A DNA stretch of 64,000 nt from Rhizobium hidalgonense (GCF_002914525.1 NZ_LODW01000082.1:62001-126000); one strand, 5' to 3'. Shown: positions 10,302 to 19,880, counted from the first letter of the stretch. The notes: a model not told the origin generated them from the letters alone. Numbers and translations: made by a program.

Positions 10302-12083
10302 TTACCGTCCAACCGCATAGGCCTGCATGAGGCGCGGGGTCGCTGCGGCCCGCAGCAGCCCGTCGGCATCGCGTCCTGCTGCGGTGAGCCGGCCGATGGT
10401 CCAGGGATCGGTGACCGTCAGCTTGTGGCCCTTGCGGGTCAGCGCATCGAGCACATCGGGGCCGAAATTCGCTTCCGCCATCAGGCTGCCGGGTTCGCGG
10501 GTGCGCGGATAGAAGGAGCTCGGGAAATGCGATGTGTGAAACAGCGGCTGGTCGATCGCCGCCTGGAGGTTCAGCTTGTGGTGCGCATGGCGCAGGAAGA
10601 AGGAAAGCTGCCATTGTTCCTGCTGATCGCCGCCCGGCGTGCCGAAGACAAGGGTCGGCCGCCCCTCATAAAGGCCGAGCGAAGGCGTCAGTGTCGTGCG
10701 CGGCCGCTTTCCCGGTGAGAGCGAGGTCGGCAGGCCCTGCTTCAGCCAGAACATCTGGGCGCGGGAATTGAGGCAGAAAGCCGAGGCCGGGAACGGTGGG
10801 TGAGGATTGAAGCCAGCCGCCGGAGGGGGTGACGGACACCATGTTGCCGTCGCGGTCGATCACGTCGATATGCACGGTGTCACCGCGTTTTTCCAGATGC
10901 GCCATGGTCGGCTCGTAGACGGCACCGGTCTTGGAATCGGCGCCGAGCATTTTCAAAGTCAGATCATGCTGCGCCTCGAAGCCCGGAATGATGCCGGGGC
11001 GAAGATCGAAGGAGGCATCCGCACCGATGAGCTTGCGGCGTTCGGCGGCATAGGGCTCCGACAGCAGATGCGCGATGGGAATCTCGGAAAAATCAGGATC
11101 GCCGTAATAGACTTCGCGATCGGCGAAGGCGAGTTTCATCGCTTCGACGACGGTATGGACGAATTCGGCGCCGACCGGGTCGATCGCGGTGAGATCGAAC
11201 CCCTTGAGGATCGACAGCGTCTGCAGGAACACCGGGCCCTGGCCCCAGGGCCCGGTCTTGGCGATCGTCCAGCCGTGATAATCATAGGTCAGCGGCTCTT
11301 CGATCGTCGCCGACCAGTTGGCCATGTCATTGGCGGTCAGCACGCCTCTGTGACGGCTGCCGCTCGCATCCATCACTTCGGCGGTCTTCAAGTAGGCGTC
11401 GATCCTCTCGGCGACGAAGCCGCGATAGAAGGCGTCGCGCGCCGCCTCCACCTGGGCTTCGCGGCCGCTTTTCGCCTCGGCTTCGGCAATGACGCGCTTC
11501 CAGGTGTCGGCCAGCACCGCGTTCCTGAAATTCGCTTGTGGCACGGGGACGCTGCCGCCGGGTAGCCAGGTCTGGTGGGACGTCGGCCATTCCTTCTCGA
11601 AGAAAGCCGCCAGCCCCTTGATGGTGGCGGAGACGCGCGGCAGCAGGGGATGGCCGTGCTCGGCGTAATAGATCGCCGGTTCCAGCACGTTACGCACGCT
11701 CATCGTGCCGTAATCACGCAGCATCAGCATCCAGCCGTCGAAGGCGCCGGGGATGACCGTTGCAAGCAGGCCGTCGCCGGGATCAGCGTCAGACCTTCGC
11801 TGGTATAATGCTCGATCGTCGCGCCGGCGGGGGCATGCCCTTGTGCTGAGATGACCTCGACCTTGTCCTTCTGCTTCGAATAGATCACCGCCGGCAGGTC
11901 GCCGCCGGGGCCGCAGAGATGCGGCTCGACGATCTGCAGCACGAAGCCGGTCGCCACCGCGGCATCGAAGGCATTGCCGCCCTTTTCGAGAATGCTCATG
12001 CCGACCGCCGAGCCAATCCAGTGCGTCGATGTGACGACGCCGAAGGTGCCGAGGATTTCGGGACGGGTCGTGAATGCGGTCAT
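10302..12083 (-). pseudogene. ggt: Gamma-glutamyltransferase, interrupted by two single-base frame breaks
   Basis: Three overlapping leftward frames join into one gamma-glutamyltransferase of about 590 residues. The N-terminal frame starts at 12083 (AFTTRPEILGTFGVVTSTHW, then NAFDAAVATGFVLQIVEPH). The long central frame covers about 11780 to 10780 and holds the autoprocessing region GDTVHIDVIDRDGNMVS, in which the Thr is the likely N-terminal nucleophile. The C-terminal frame continues RAQMFWLKQG and GTPGGDQQEQW to the stop at 10302. The first break is a missing base in the G run at 11779-11781; the second is an extra base in the A run at 10777-10779. They cancel, so N- and C-terminal parts share a frame and only the middle third is shifted. 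Each break restores a perfect family match, so sequencing error and recent decay are both possible. Confidence 0.82.
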
Positions 12084-12130
12084 TGCAGATGCCTTTCCGG
12101 GAAATCAGCTCTCGTTCGATCGGTCGAAGT

Positions 12131-13573
12131 TCAGGCCCGCGTCGAGCGTGCGGAGAGGAAGACCTGAGGCTCGAAGGCAAAATCCTTGTCGAAGGGGTAG
12201 GTCGGATGCTGCTTGCGCAGCCGCGGCAGGCGCTCGACGAACTGATCGACGACACCTGTCGATAGCGCCATCAGGTTGGGATTGGCGATCGGCGCCAGTT
12301 CCGGCGAGAGATAGCCCGATTTGACGACGATGATCCTGGCGCTGTGCGGATCAAGCCCGAGCCGGGTGAAATCGACGATGTTGTGGTAGGGGCGGCGTTT
12401 GGCGCAGAGCACGAGATCGATGCCGCCGGTCGAAACCACCGCCTGACGGTCGGCCGGATCCGACGTTTCGTGCAGGAATTTGACGGTGAAGCGGGCATTG
12501 ACCGGCTTGCTGCCTTTGGTATCGAGCGAGGCGCCGACGCGGAGCTCCAGTTCTGCGCCGATGCCTGCGGCATAACAGGCCTCGGTCGCCGCCTGGTCGG
12601 CAATGCCGGCGAAGACCACGCCGGTGGCACCAGCGGCGATCAGCTCCGCCAGCACGTCGGCCCGGTCGCCGACGCCGCCGCCTGTGGGGTTGTCGCCGGA
12701 TTCGGCAAGCACGACAGGGGCGGTCGGACTTGCGATCGCCCTGGCGACGCATTCCTCGATCGAGCCGGTCTCGCAGCCGAAGACGAAATCTTTGCGTACA
12801 TCCCAGTAGGCCCTTGCGAGACGTGTGGCCTCCTGCTCCAGCGCGGCGCGGTCGGTGCCGGTCATGATCGCGGCGGCGGTGGCGCGCGGTTCGTCGGCCC
12901 AGACGTAACCGACCATCAGCGACGCATCCCAGACGCCGTCGATCCTATCGATCTCAGGCAGCATGGCATAGAGGCTCTTAGCCGGCTCATCGACGGTGCT
13001 GGTGCGCTCACCGGGCAGCACGACTGGGATCGGCGCCCAGAGAACGACGGGCCTGACGCCGGATTTCAGGCTCTTCACCAGCATGGAGACGGAGCGGCGC
13101 ATCGTCTCCTCGACATCGATATGCGGCGCGGTGCGATAGGTCGAATAGATATCGAGTGCATCGATGATGCGCTGGGTGACGTTGCCGTGCAGGTCGTAGC
13201 TGGCCGAAACCGTGCACTCCTCGCCGACGAGCTCACGGGCCGCACCGATCCAGTCACCTTCGGCATCCTCCATGCCCTCGACATACATGGCGCCGTGCAT
13301 GGCGAGATAGAGGCCGTCGAGCGGCAGCATCGGCTTCAGCCGCTCGAGGAATTCGCCTTTGAATGCCTCATAGGTGGCGCGCGAAACTGGGCCGCCGGCA
13401 ATAGCGCGGGCATGGATCGTCGGCAGGAACTCGGCGTCATAATCCTTGAGGAAGGCGAAATAGGGAGACGCCAGCAGCGCTTCGCCGCGTAATATTCGAA
13501 AATCCCTCTCCTCGTTCAGGACGGGATTGTATGTACTGCACTCGGTATGAATGCCACCGACGGCGATGCGCAT
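12131..13573 (-). CDS. M81 family metallopeptidase (MlrC-like)
   Basis: A 480-residue protein of the M81/MlrC family, named for microcystinase C, which cleaves linear microcystin fragments; most members have unknown substrates. Seen are the start MRIAVGGIHTECSTYNP, the metal-site region DGLYLAMHGAMYVEGMEDAEGDW, SYDLHGNVTQRIIDAL, YRTAPHIDVEET and the C-terminal-domain motif ESGDNPTGGGVGDRADVL. Asp, His and Glu in these blocks are the likely zinc ligands. No signal peptide is seen. It lies 47 bp upstream of the ggt pseudogene in the same orientation, suggesting one leftward transcript for peptide turnover. Confidence 0.88.
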   Translation of the reverse strand: MRIAVGGIHTECSTYNPVLNEERDFRILRGEALLASPYFAFLKDYDAEFLPTIHARAIAGGPVSRATYEAFKGEFLERLKPMLPLDGLYLAMHGAMYVEGMEDAEGDWIGAARELVGEECTVSASYDLHGNVTQRIIDALDIYSTYRTAPHIDVEETMRRSVSMLVKSLKSGVRPVVLWAPIPVVLPGERTSTVDEPAKSLYAMLPEIDRIDGVWDASLMVGYVWADEPRATAAAIMTGTDRAALEQEATRLARAYWDVRKDFVFGCETGSIEECVARAIASPTAPVVLAESGDNPTGGGVGDRADVLAELIAAGATGVVFAGIADQAATEACYAAGIGAELELRVGASLDTKGSKPVNARFTVKFLHETSDPADRQAVVSTGGIDLVLCAKRRPYHNIVDFTRLGLDPHSARIIVVKSGYLSPELAPIANPNLMALSTGVVDQFVERLPRLRKQHPTYPFDKDFAFEPQVFLSARSTRA

Positions 13574-13833
13574 GGGAAACCTCAGTTGATGTTGGGAGCA
13601 ATCAGGGAGTTATGGGCGGCGATGCTGACAACCCGGCTCGAGCGCCGGCATCGACGCGCTGGGTGCGGATCGGTGTCGCGCGAAGGAGTTCGTGCTGCGA
13701 TAAACTGAACATCCAGGATCCGATCCGAAGACGCGTGCTTTTGCCTCGACAATAAGTTTACAAACGAACCAATCAACCAAAATAAATTACAATCTTGATC
13801 TTCTAAACCGGCGTCGAGGTCGAAGGTCAATCG

Positions 13834-14388
13834 GTGAACCTCCGACCGCCTCGGTTTTTCCGTCGGATGCCGGGCCGATTGCTGCCGACAAACGCGGCCG
13901 TCGCCATCAAGAAAAATCCCACTTCGGGATCCCGAAATTCCCCCGCTTCGGGATTCCGAAATTCGTCGCGTTTTGGGCGATGTCGCCGCGGGGAAACATC
14001 CAATGATTTCAAAACCGCAACCAATTTCGGGATTCCGAAGTGCTATACAGATTATGGTGGGGTCTGGCTGGCCGATGAATTCAGCGAAGCGCTCGACAGG
14101 TTCGCCGAACAGGAAGTCGATGCGCCCACCCACTCAGAGGCTGTCCGTCGTATTCTTCGAGGATGGCTATCAGCTCATGGATTCCTGCCAAATGACCTCG
14201 GAGGCGTGGCGCAAGGCGTCAAATCAGCTCTTGCGAGGGAGGTCCTCGAGGTTCAACGGCGAAGGCAACCTGTCCTAGAGAATAGGTTTTTGCCCTCGAA
14301 AGTTTTTGATATTTACCCTGCATCGCACAACGCGAATAATCAAAAGCACGGCGAAATCGCTCGCGACATTGGGGCATGTCATGGGTAG
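13834..14388 (+). CDS. Hypothetical protein with ribbon-helix-helix-like segment (start unresolved)
   Basis: I do not recognise the whole reading frame. The central part, from about 14060 to 14200, resembles small rhizobial ribbon-helix-helix proteins: VWLADEFSEALDRFAEQE followed by THSEAVRRILRGWLSAHGF. Such proteins normally have a Met shortly before this segment, but no in-frame ATG, GTG or TTG lies close upstream. The nearest ATG in frame is 13834, and the intervening stretch encodes unconvincing sequence across three palindromes. The gene may be decayed at its 5' end or use an unusual start. Composition is less GC-rich than the neighbours, which fits acquired DNA. Confidence 0.3.
   Translation: MNLRPPRFFRRMPGRLLPTNAAVAIKKNPTSGSRNSPASGFRNSSRFGRCRRGETSNDFKTATNFGIPKCYTDYGGVWLADEFSEALDRFAEQEVDAPTHSEAVRRILRGWLSAHGFLPNDLGGVAQGVKSALAREVLEVQRRRQPVLENRFLPSKVFDIYPASHNANNQKHGEIARDIGACHG
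13923..14039. repeat. Three near-identical 14-bp palindromes (TTCGGGATYCCGAA)
   Basis: TTCGGGATCCCGAA at 13923-13936 is a perfect palindrome. TTCGGGATTCCGAA occurs at 13947-13960 and again at 14026-14039, each differing from perfect symmetry at one pair. All are followed or preceded by AATT-type flanks. Clustered palindromes directly before a ribbon-helix-helix-like frame look like operators of an autoregulated DNA-binding protein. They could also be small hairpin repeats. The rest of the gene-free stretch 13574-13833 shows nothing I can name. Confidence 0.6.
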
Positions 14389-14487
14389 TAGGACTGACAA
14401 CGTCGGCCACTATAGGCGGATGCTCAATGAGCCCGCGATTGTTGTCGGGATCGCACATAGGCAGCGCCTGTCAACGAGCGCGCAACC

Positions 14488-15438
14488 ATGAGCTTGCCTG
14501 GCTCCAGCAATCCTCTCGAGAGCTCGCCGGATGAGGCAATCGAGGCTCGCCGGGACGAAATACCGGCTGCTGACCACAATCCTGCAAACGAGATGTCGCG
14601 CGTTCTGAGGACTGCGCCAATTCATCTTGCGGCAGACCCCTCCGGCGGTGCCATCGCCCACTGGAATCACGGGCCTTTGCATGATGTCGTCGAGCCCATG
14701 ACCGACCACGTCGTCATGGCTTACAACGGCGCGATACAGCGCATGGAACGGCGGTCCGGAAGATCGATCCAGAGCGGAACGTTTCGTCGCGGAGTTGTGA
14801 TCATCATCCCGGCGGGATCAAGCTCCCGATGGGATATTCCAAAACCGGTTGATGTCGTTCAGCTCTATCTTCCCCGCTCGACGCTGACGCGCATCGCCGA
14901 CGAAACCGATACTTTCACGCCGACCGATCTCTTGGAGCGAACGGCGCATCCGGATCTCATTACATCCCGATTGCTCCTGAGCGCAGCCGATGTCCTGGAA
15001 GGCAATACGGCACTGGATACACTGTTCAGGCAGCAGTTGACCGACCTTCTGGCCACGCGCCTGCTGGCTGCGCACACAGGCAAGGCACCGAGCTATCAGC
15101 CGGCGCTCGGCGGTCTCGCGCCGAGCGTGCTGCGCCGGGCCATCGAACGATTGCGGTCGGACGCCGACGCGGACGTCTCCCTCGGGGCCCTCGCTGCCGA
15201 TTCAGGGCTGTCGCGTTTTCATTTCTGTCGCGCTTTTAAGGAAAGCACGGGCCTTTCACCTCACAACTGGCTGCGTCAATATCGGCTCGAGCAAGCCATA
15301 AACATGCTGCGCGATCCTCAAAAATCGATCGCGTTGGTCGCAGCCTCCCTCGGCTATGCCTCGCAAACAGCATTTGCAGCTGCATTCCGAAAATTGACCG
15401 GTGAAACACCGACTGATTGGCGCCGCCGCCACGGCTGA
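14488..15438 (+). CDS. AraC-family transcriptional regulator
   Basis: A 316-residue regulator. The N-terminal 200 residues are a cupin-like sensing domain of the AraC-binding type (GTFRRGVVIIIPAGSSSRWDI). The C-terminal 100 residues hold two helix-turn-helix motifs: LGALAADSGLSRFHFCRAFKEST and the second in LVAASLGYASQTAFAAAFRKLTG, ending in the usual P-x-x-W-R-R tail. It faces the alpha/beta hydrolase and flavoprotein genes downstream, and may control that accessory group. A degraded copy of its last 100-150 bp follows at about 15485. Confidence 0.9.
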   Translation: MSLPGSSNPLESSPDEAIEARRDEIPAADHNPANEMSRVLRTAPIHLAADPSGGAIAHWNHGPLHDVVEPMTDHVVMAYNGAIQRMERRSGRSIQSGTFRRGVVIIIPAGSSSRWDIPKPVDVVQLYLPRSTLTRIADETDTFTPTDLLERTAHPDLITSRLLLSAADVLEGNTALDTLFRQQLTDLLATRLLAAHTGKAPSYQPALGGLAPSVLRRAIERLRSDADADVSLGALAADSGLSRFHFCRAFKESTGLSPHNWLRQYRLEQAINMLRDPQKSIALVAASLGYASQTAFAAAFRKLTGETPTDWRRRHG

Positions 15439-15484
15439 CCGTAATCAGCTGTCGCCCTCGCCTCAGATTCCGGACGGTCCCGTT

Positions 15485-15640
15485 CTTCGCTTCCACGCCA
15501 TCGGCTCGAGTATGCGGCTATGCCGCGCAATCCGGCATGGCGTTGGTCGCAGCCTCACTTGACTGCGCCTCGCAAACAGCCTCGGCCGCCACATTTCGAA
15601 AGCTGGCCAGTAAAACGTTGGCGATGAACTGCTGTGCACC
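15485..15640 (+). pseudogene. Degenerate duplicate of an AraC C-terminal helix-turn-helix
   Basis: The DNA here repeats the end of the AraC gene just upstream at lower identity: GCGTTGGTCGCAGCCTC recurs exactly, and the encoded peptide ALVAASLDCASQTASAATFRKL parallels ALVAASLGYASQTAFAAAFRKL. The preceding ATCGGCTCGAG and CGCAATCC blocks also match. The frame then loses the terminal motif. It is either a tandem partial duplication or the tail of a lost paralogue. The rest of the gap up to 15884 shows no gene. Confidence 0.7.
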
Positions 15641-15884
15641 CAACCCCCTAAACCGCAATTGCTCTGCAATGCCGCCAATCCCTCTGGCGCAGTCGTAGAC
15701 GTGTTTCGCTAAACCACCATTGCACCCATACCAATGGATCCTGCGGCGACAAAGGATGGTCTGGGACACCGATTACGGGTCGGTCGCAACGAAGCGACCC
15801 GTAGCGGCTTCATACCCGACTTTAGCAACTGTCCGTCCGGCAATGACGGGCGCCGAAACAAATATTCTCCAAAGGATCAGCACA

Positions 15885-16715
15885 ATGACCTCCATTACAA
15901 CCAGCGACGGTGTCCAGCTTTTTTACAAGGACTGGGGACCGAAGTCCGCTCAGCCGATCGTCTTTCACCATGGCTGGCCCCTTAGCTCCGACGATTGGGA
16001 CAATCAAATGCTCTTCTTCCTCGGCAAAGGCTTTCGCGTGATCGCTCATGATCGCCGCGGCCACGGCCGATCGAGCCAGGTGAGCGACGGTCATGACATG
16101 GATCACTACGCCTCCGATGTTGCCGCAATGATCGACTACCTCGAACTTCGCAACGCGATCCACGTCGGTCATTCTACCGGCGGTGGTGAGGCCGCGCGGT
16201 ATGTCGCGCGCTACGGCAAAGGTCGCGTTACCAAACTGATCCTGATTGCGGCCGTGCCGCCATCGATGTTGAAGACCGGCGCCAATCCCGGCGGTTTGCC
16301 GATCGAGGCATTCGACGGATTGCGCAGCCAGCTCGCTGCCAACCGTTCGCAGTTCTATCGCGATTTTCCGAGCGGCCCCTTCTACGGTTACAACCGCCCA
16401 GGTGCCGAGCCGTCGCAGGCGGTGATTTCAAATTGGTGGCGTCAGGGCATGATGGGCGGCGCGAAAGCGCATTACGAAGGCATTAAGGCATTCTCGGAGA
16501 CGGATTTCACCGAGGACCTGAAGAGCATCACCGTGCCGACGCTGGTGTTGCATGGCGATGACGACCAGATCGTTCCCATCGGTGCTGCCGCTCCATTGTC
16601 GGCGAAGCTCCTGCAGGCCGGCACGCTGAAAATCTACGAGAAACTGCCGCATGGGCTGTGCACGACCCACGCAGATGTCGTCAATGCCGACATACTGGCC
16701 TTCATCACCGCCTGA
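15885..16715 (+). CDS. Alpha/beta hydrolase (non-haem chloroperoxidase/arylesterase-like)
   Basis: A 276-residue alpha/beta hydrolase of the chloroperoxidase-like group. It opens with ITTSDGVQLFYKDWG and has the oxyanion region VFHHGWPLSSDDWDNQ, followed by VIAHDRRGHGRS. The nucleophile elbow is GHSTGGGEAARYV, the acid is the Asp in HGDDDQIVP, and the His is in KLPHGLCTTHAD. Family members are cofactor-free esterases that can show perhydrolase activity. The ATG at 15885 follows AAAGGATCAGCACA, a reasonable ribosome binding site, and matches the family start. It lies between an AraC regulator and a flavoprotein, a setting often tied to stress or xenobiotic response; the substrate is unknown. 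Confidence 0.88.
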   Translation: MTSITTSDGVQLFYKDWGPKSAQPIVFHHGWPLSSDDWDNQMLFFLGKGFRVIAHDRRGHGRSSQVSDGHDMDHYASDVAAMIDYLELRNAIHVGHSTGGGEAARYVARYGKGRVTKLILIAAVPPSMLKTGANPGGLPIEAFDGLRSQLAANRSQFYRDFPSGPFYGYNRPGAEPSQAVISNWWRQGMMGGAKAHYEGIKAFSETDFTEDLKSITVPTLVLHGDDDQIVPIGAAAPLSAKLLQAGTLKIYEKLPHGLCTTHADVVNADILAFITA

Positions 16716-16828
16716 GCGACATCGCTTCACCTATCCGCGCGCCATCGTTACCGACCATCTCGCTGCCCATCGGGAGCAGCAACGGTGACGCGCGGCCTTT
16801 TGAAACTACAAACCACGGAGTGAATAAC

Positions 16829-18034
16829 ATGAGACTTGTGATTGTAGGCGCCGGGTTCGCCGGCATGTACGCCGCACTTTCCGCAGCCCGCCTGCGCGAT
16901 ATCGAAGGCGTTTCGCCCGAAGAGCTCGAAATCGCGCTGGTGTCCCCGGAACCGACGCTCGTCATCCGCCCCCGGCTTTATGAACCGAAGCCCGAGAGCC
17001 TGACGGCACCTTTGCAGGATGTATTCGATGCTGTCGATGTCGCCTACGTGCAGGGCAGTGTCGAAGCGGTCGACACGAAGGTCCGCACCGTAGACGTCGT
17101 CGATGCCAAGGGCGAACGAAAGTCCCTCCAGTATCATCGCCTTGTGCTAGCCACCGGCAGCCGGCTGTTCCGTCCGAATATTCCCGGCCTCGCCGAATAC
17201 GCCTTCAGCGTCGATAACGTCGATGACGCCATTGCCCTTGATCGCCACCTGCACGAGCTTGCGAAGATGCCGGCCTCGGCCGCGCGCGACACAATCGTTG
17301 TTGCCGGCGCCGGTTTCACAGGTATCGAGGCGGCGACCGAGATGCCTTCGCGGCTGCGGACCCTGTTCGACAGAACCGCCAATCCGCGTGTCATTATCGT
17401 CGACCGCAGCAGCGCGGTAGCCCCCGACATGGGCGAAGGTCCGCGGCCGATCATCGAGGAAGCACTTCGCAAGCTCGGTGTGGAAACGCGGCTCAATGCC
17501 GGCGTTTCATCGCTGGATAAATCCGGAGTTACGCTGAGTACCGGCGAGCATATCGAAACCATGACCGTGATCTGGGCGGCAGGCATACGGGCCAATTCGC
17601 TGACCACCAAAATTCCCGGCGAGCGTGACAAGTTCGACCGACTGCTGGTCGATGGCTGCCTGCGCGTGCCGTCCGTCCCCGGCGTCTTCGCCACCGGGGA
17701 CGCGGCGCGCGCCGCTTGCGACGACTGCGGCAACTACGCCCTGATGTCGTGCCAGCACGCCACACGCATGGGCGCCTTCGCGGGCAACAACGCCGCCGCT
17801 GAACTGTTGGGCGTGCCGGCTCGGCAATATCATCAGGAGGCCTATGTCACCTGCCTCGACCTCGGCGATGCCGGAGCCCTCTTTACGCGAGGATGGGATC
17901 GCAAGGTGGAGATGGTCGGCGAGAAAGCGAAGGCGACCAAGCAGGAGATCAACACCGTCTGGATCTATCCGCCGAAGGCCGAGCGCGCCGCAGCGCTGGC
18001 CTCAGCTGATCCGGAGCATGTGACCAAACTGTGA
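16829..18034 (+). CDS. NAD(P)/FAD-dependent oxidoreductase (type II NADH dehydrogenase-like)
   Basis: A 401-residue two-dinucleotide-binding flavoprotein. The FAD motif is VIVGAGFAGMYAALSAARL at residues 4-22, the NAD(P) motif is VVAGAGFTGIEAATEM near the middle, and the second FAD motif is VPGVFATGDAA with the Asp contacting the ribityl chain. CQHATRMGAFAGNNAAAEL fits the NDH-2 group. No C-terminal membrane-anchoring helix is obvious, so quinone reduction is uncertain. The start ATG has GGAG about 9 bp upstream (ACGGAGTGAATAAC). It follows the hydrolase after a 113-bp gap. Confidence 0.85.
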   Translation: MRLVIVGAGFAGMYAALSAARLRDIEGVSPEELEIALVSPEPTLVIRPRLYEPKPESLTAPLQDVFDAVDVAYVQGSVEAVDTKVRTVDVVDAKGERKSLQYHRLVLATGSRLFRPNIPGLAEYAFSVDNVDDAIALDRHLHELAKMPASAARDTIVVAGAGFTGIEAATEMPSRLRTLFDRTANPRVIIVDRSSAVAPDMGEGPRPIIEEALRKLGVETRLNAGVSSLDKSGVTLSTGEHIETMTVIWAAGIRANSLTTKIPGERDKFDRLLVDGCLRVPSVPGVFATGDAARAACDDCGNYALMSCQHATRMGAFAGNNAAAELLGVPARQYHQEAYVTCLDLGDAGALFTRGWDRKVEMVGEKAKATKQEINTVWIYPPKAERAAALASADPEHVTKL

Positions 18035-18555
18035 CCGGATCCCGAAATGAGGCTGCGCTCTGAATAAGAGCGCAGCTTGCCATTTCCGGCTTGTTCATGA
18101 CCCGACTCATCTTTCATCGATCATTTCTTCCCCGAGCGCTTTCGGCTCGTAAGCGACCTTTGAAGGCGTGCCGCAAGGAGCAGGCCGCCTGGTTCTCACC
18201 CGGAAACCTGCTCGTCTCCCTATTTGCTCAAAACAAGCGTTGCATTTTCCGGTATCGGGAAGTCCGCCGCGTTTTCTGTAAGCCGGTTGAGGCCGAAGCC
18301 CCGTGACTCCATCATCCGATGGTCGGAGAGATAGGGTTCAGAATGTGGTAGGAGAACTCTATCCAATCAGCGCGAAGGTGACTGGTGACCTCGGGGCCGA
18401 GCAGTTCACTGCCGCTGCCAGGCAGACCGTTGCGCGCTCGCGCATCCCGTGGCCCAGAATGGCTCTCGCGCCGTGGTACCATCGGGGTTGGTGCGGCGCG
18501 ATGCTTGCCTTGTCAAAGAATGGCCGGGCACGGCACGTGTGCCCGGCCAGATCGC
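18035..18555. other. Gene-free stretch
   Basis: About 520 bp between the flavoprotein and the cupin gene. Short frames exist on both strands, but none has a recognisable domain, a ribosome binding site or family-like composition. I see no repeat, hairpin terminator or RNA gene in it. Confidence 0.5.
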
Positions 18556-18981
18556 CTATTTCTTGATCGGGAAGGTCAGTTCCTGCTCAGCGGTATCGAC
18601 CACAAAGACAGCAAGGAGCTTTGCCGGCTCGGTCTTGCTGGCGTTTTCGCTGACACCGTGGCGATCGCCCGGAAATTCTGAAAAGCTTTCACCGGCGCTA
18701 TAGACAGTGACGGGGCCATCGTTGACCTGACTGCGGATCGCGCCCTCGAGAACGGTCGCGTATATGAAGGCAGACACTGGATGTGTATGGCCCTCCGAGA
18801 AACCGCCCGGAGCATATTCGACGAGAACGCCCTTCATGCTCTTGCCGGGTACGTTCGGCAGTTTGTGGTCATAGACCAGCATAACCTTTGCGCCTTCGCC
18901 GCCACCCGGCGCATCATGCGCAAGAGCCGAACCTGACAGCAGAGCCGTCAATGCGACGGCAAAAGCCAATGACTTGATCAT
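18556..18981 (-). CDS. Secreted cupin-domain protein
   Basis: A 141-residue protein with a signal peptide (residues 1-21, cleavage after SALA), followed by a single cupin. The cupin metal motif is GGFSEGHTHPVSAFIYATVLEG, and the second motif is FSEFPGDRHGVSENAS. It is probably periplasmic; this group is of unknown enzymatic function and often sits beside AraC, SDR and hydrolase genes. GAGAGGACG before the ATG is a good ribosome binding site. Confidence 0.8.
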   Translation of the reverse strand: MIKSLAFAVALTALLSGSALAHDAPGGGEGAKVMLVYDHKLPNVPGKSMKGVLVEYAPGGFSEGHTHPVSAFIYATVLEGAIRSQVNDGPVTVYSAGESFSEFPGDRHGVSENASKTEPAKLLAVFVVDTAEQELTFPIKK

Positions 18982-19127
18982 GTTTATCGTCCTCTCGTGA
19001 TTTGGAGTAGATCGTATTTTTTCAATAACCTATTGTTTTTATACGTATTTTCTATGTTGGGCGTCGCCATCAAAATGTAGTGCTACGGGCGCATGGGCCG
19101 CTTATCAGGCGGCCCATGCGCAACTCG

Positions 19128-19880
19128 TTACTTTCTGGGCGTTGTCGCAAACCAATCGTCGAAACCGATACGACCGATGCGAGGATGATTGTCGGAGACG
19201 AGTGAACCGTCTTCCAGTTTGGTGCCGAAATAGCGGGCATCCGGATCTGCGACAACGGTGCGGGAATCTCCGATCGCTTTGAGGTAGCGCGCGGCGAAAT
19301 CGCAGAGACGCGCGCGCTCGGGGCCGCAGATTTCGATGATGCCGTTAACCGGCGCGGCAAGGGCCGCGTCAGTCACGAAATCGGCGACGTCGTCGGACGC
19401 GATAGGCTGCAGGGAACCTGTCGACAAGCGGGCCGTGTCTCCAACCGTGCCCTCCTGGGCGATGCCGCCGAGAAATTCCATGAACTGTGTGGAACGCACG
19501 ATGGTGTAGGGAGTACTGGCTTCCCGGATGATCTTTTCCTGGGCGACCTTGGCTCGAAGATAGCCGCTATCCGGCAACCGATCCGTGCCGACGATGGAAA
19601 GCGCGATGTGGTGTTTCACACCGGCCTCGATTTCCGCTGCCATCAGGTTCTTGCCGGCCGTTTGAAAGAATTCAAGCACGGCCTTATCCTCGAAGGATGG
19701 CGAGTTCGCGAGATCGATCACCACGTCGGTGTTCTTCAGTGCTTCCGCCAAGCCCTCCCCGGTGAAGGTATTAACGCCGGTTTTCGGAGCAGCGGCAATG
19801 ACCTCATGCCCTTTCTTGCGCAGGCGCTCTGCCGTCTTGGAACCGATCAGGCCGGTTCCGCCGATAATCACGATTTTCAT
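19128..19880 (-). CDS. NAD(P)H-binding protein, NmrA/atypical SDR family
   Basis: A 250-residue atypical short-chain dehydrogenase. The nucleotide-binding motif is IIGGTGLIGSKTAERLRKKGHEV at the very N-terminus. The catalytic Tyr-x-x-x-Lys is only partly kept (SGYLRAKVAQEKIIR), as in NmrA-like sensors and NAD(P)H-quinone oxidoreductases. IVRSTQFMEFLGGI and the C-terminal ICGPERARL fit that group. I place the start at 19880, where GGAGCG precedes the ATG; the frame is open further upstream. It lies leftward with the cupin gene. Confidence 0.82.
   Translation of the reverse strand: MKIVIIGGTGLIGSKTAERLRKKGHEVIAAAPKTGVNTFTGEGLAEALKNTDVVIDLANSPSFEDKAVLEFFQTAGKNLMAAEIEAGVKHHIALSIVGTDRLPDSGYLRAKVAQEKIIREASTPYTIVRSTQFMEFLGGIAQEGTVGDTARLSTGSLQPIASDDVADFVTDAALAAPVNGIIEICGPERARLCDFAARYLKAIGDSRTVVADPDARYFGTKLEDGSLVSDNHPRIGRIGFDDWFATTPRK

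Noticed and set aside
13973..14278. Alternative frame overlapping the ribbon-helix-helix-like segment
   Set aside because: It has a usable ATG near 14004, but its product shows no family-like pattern, while the other frame matches a known fold.
18091..18566. Several short open frames between the flavoprotein and cupin genes
   Set aside because: No ribosome binding site, no recognisable domain, and Arg/Ala-rich shadow composition.
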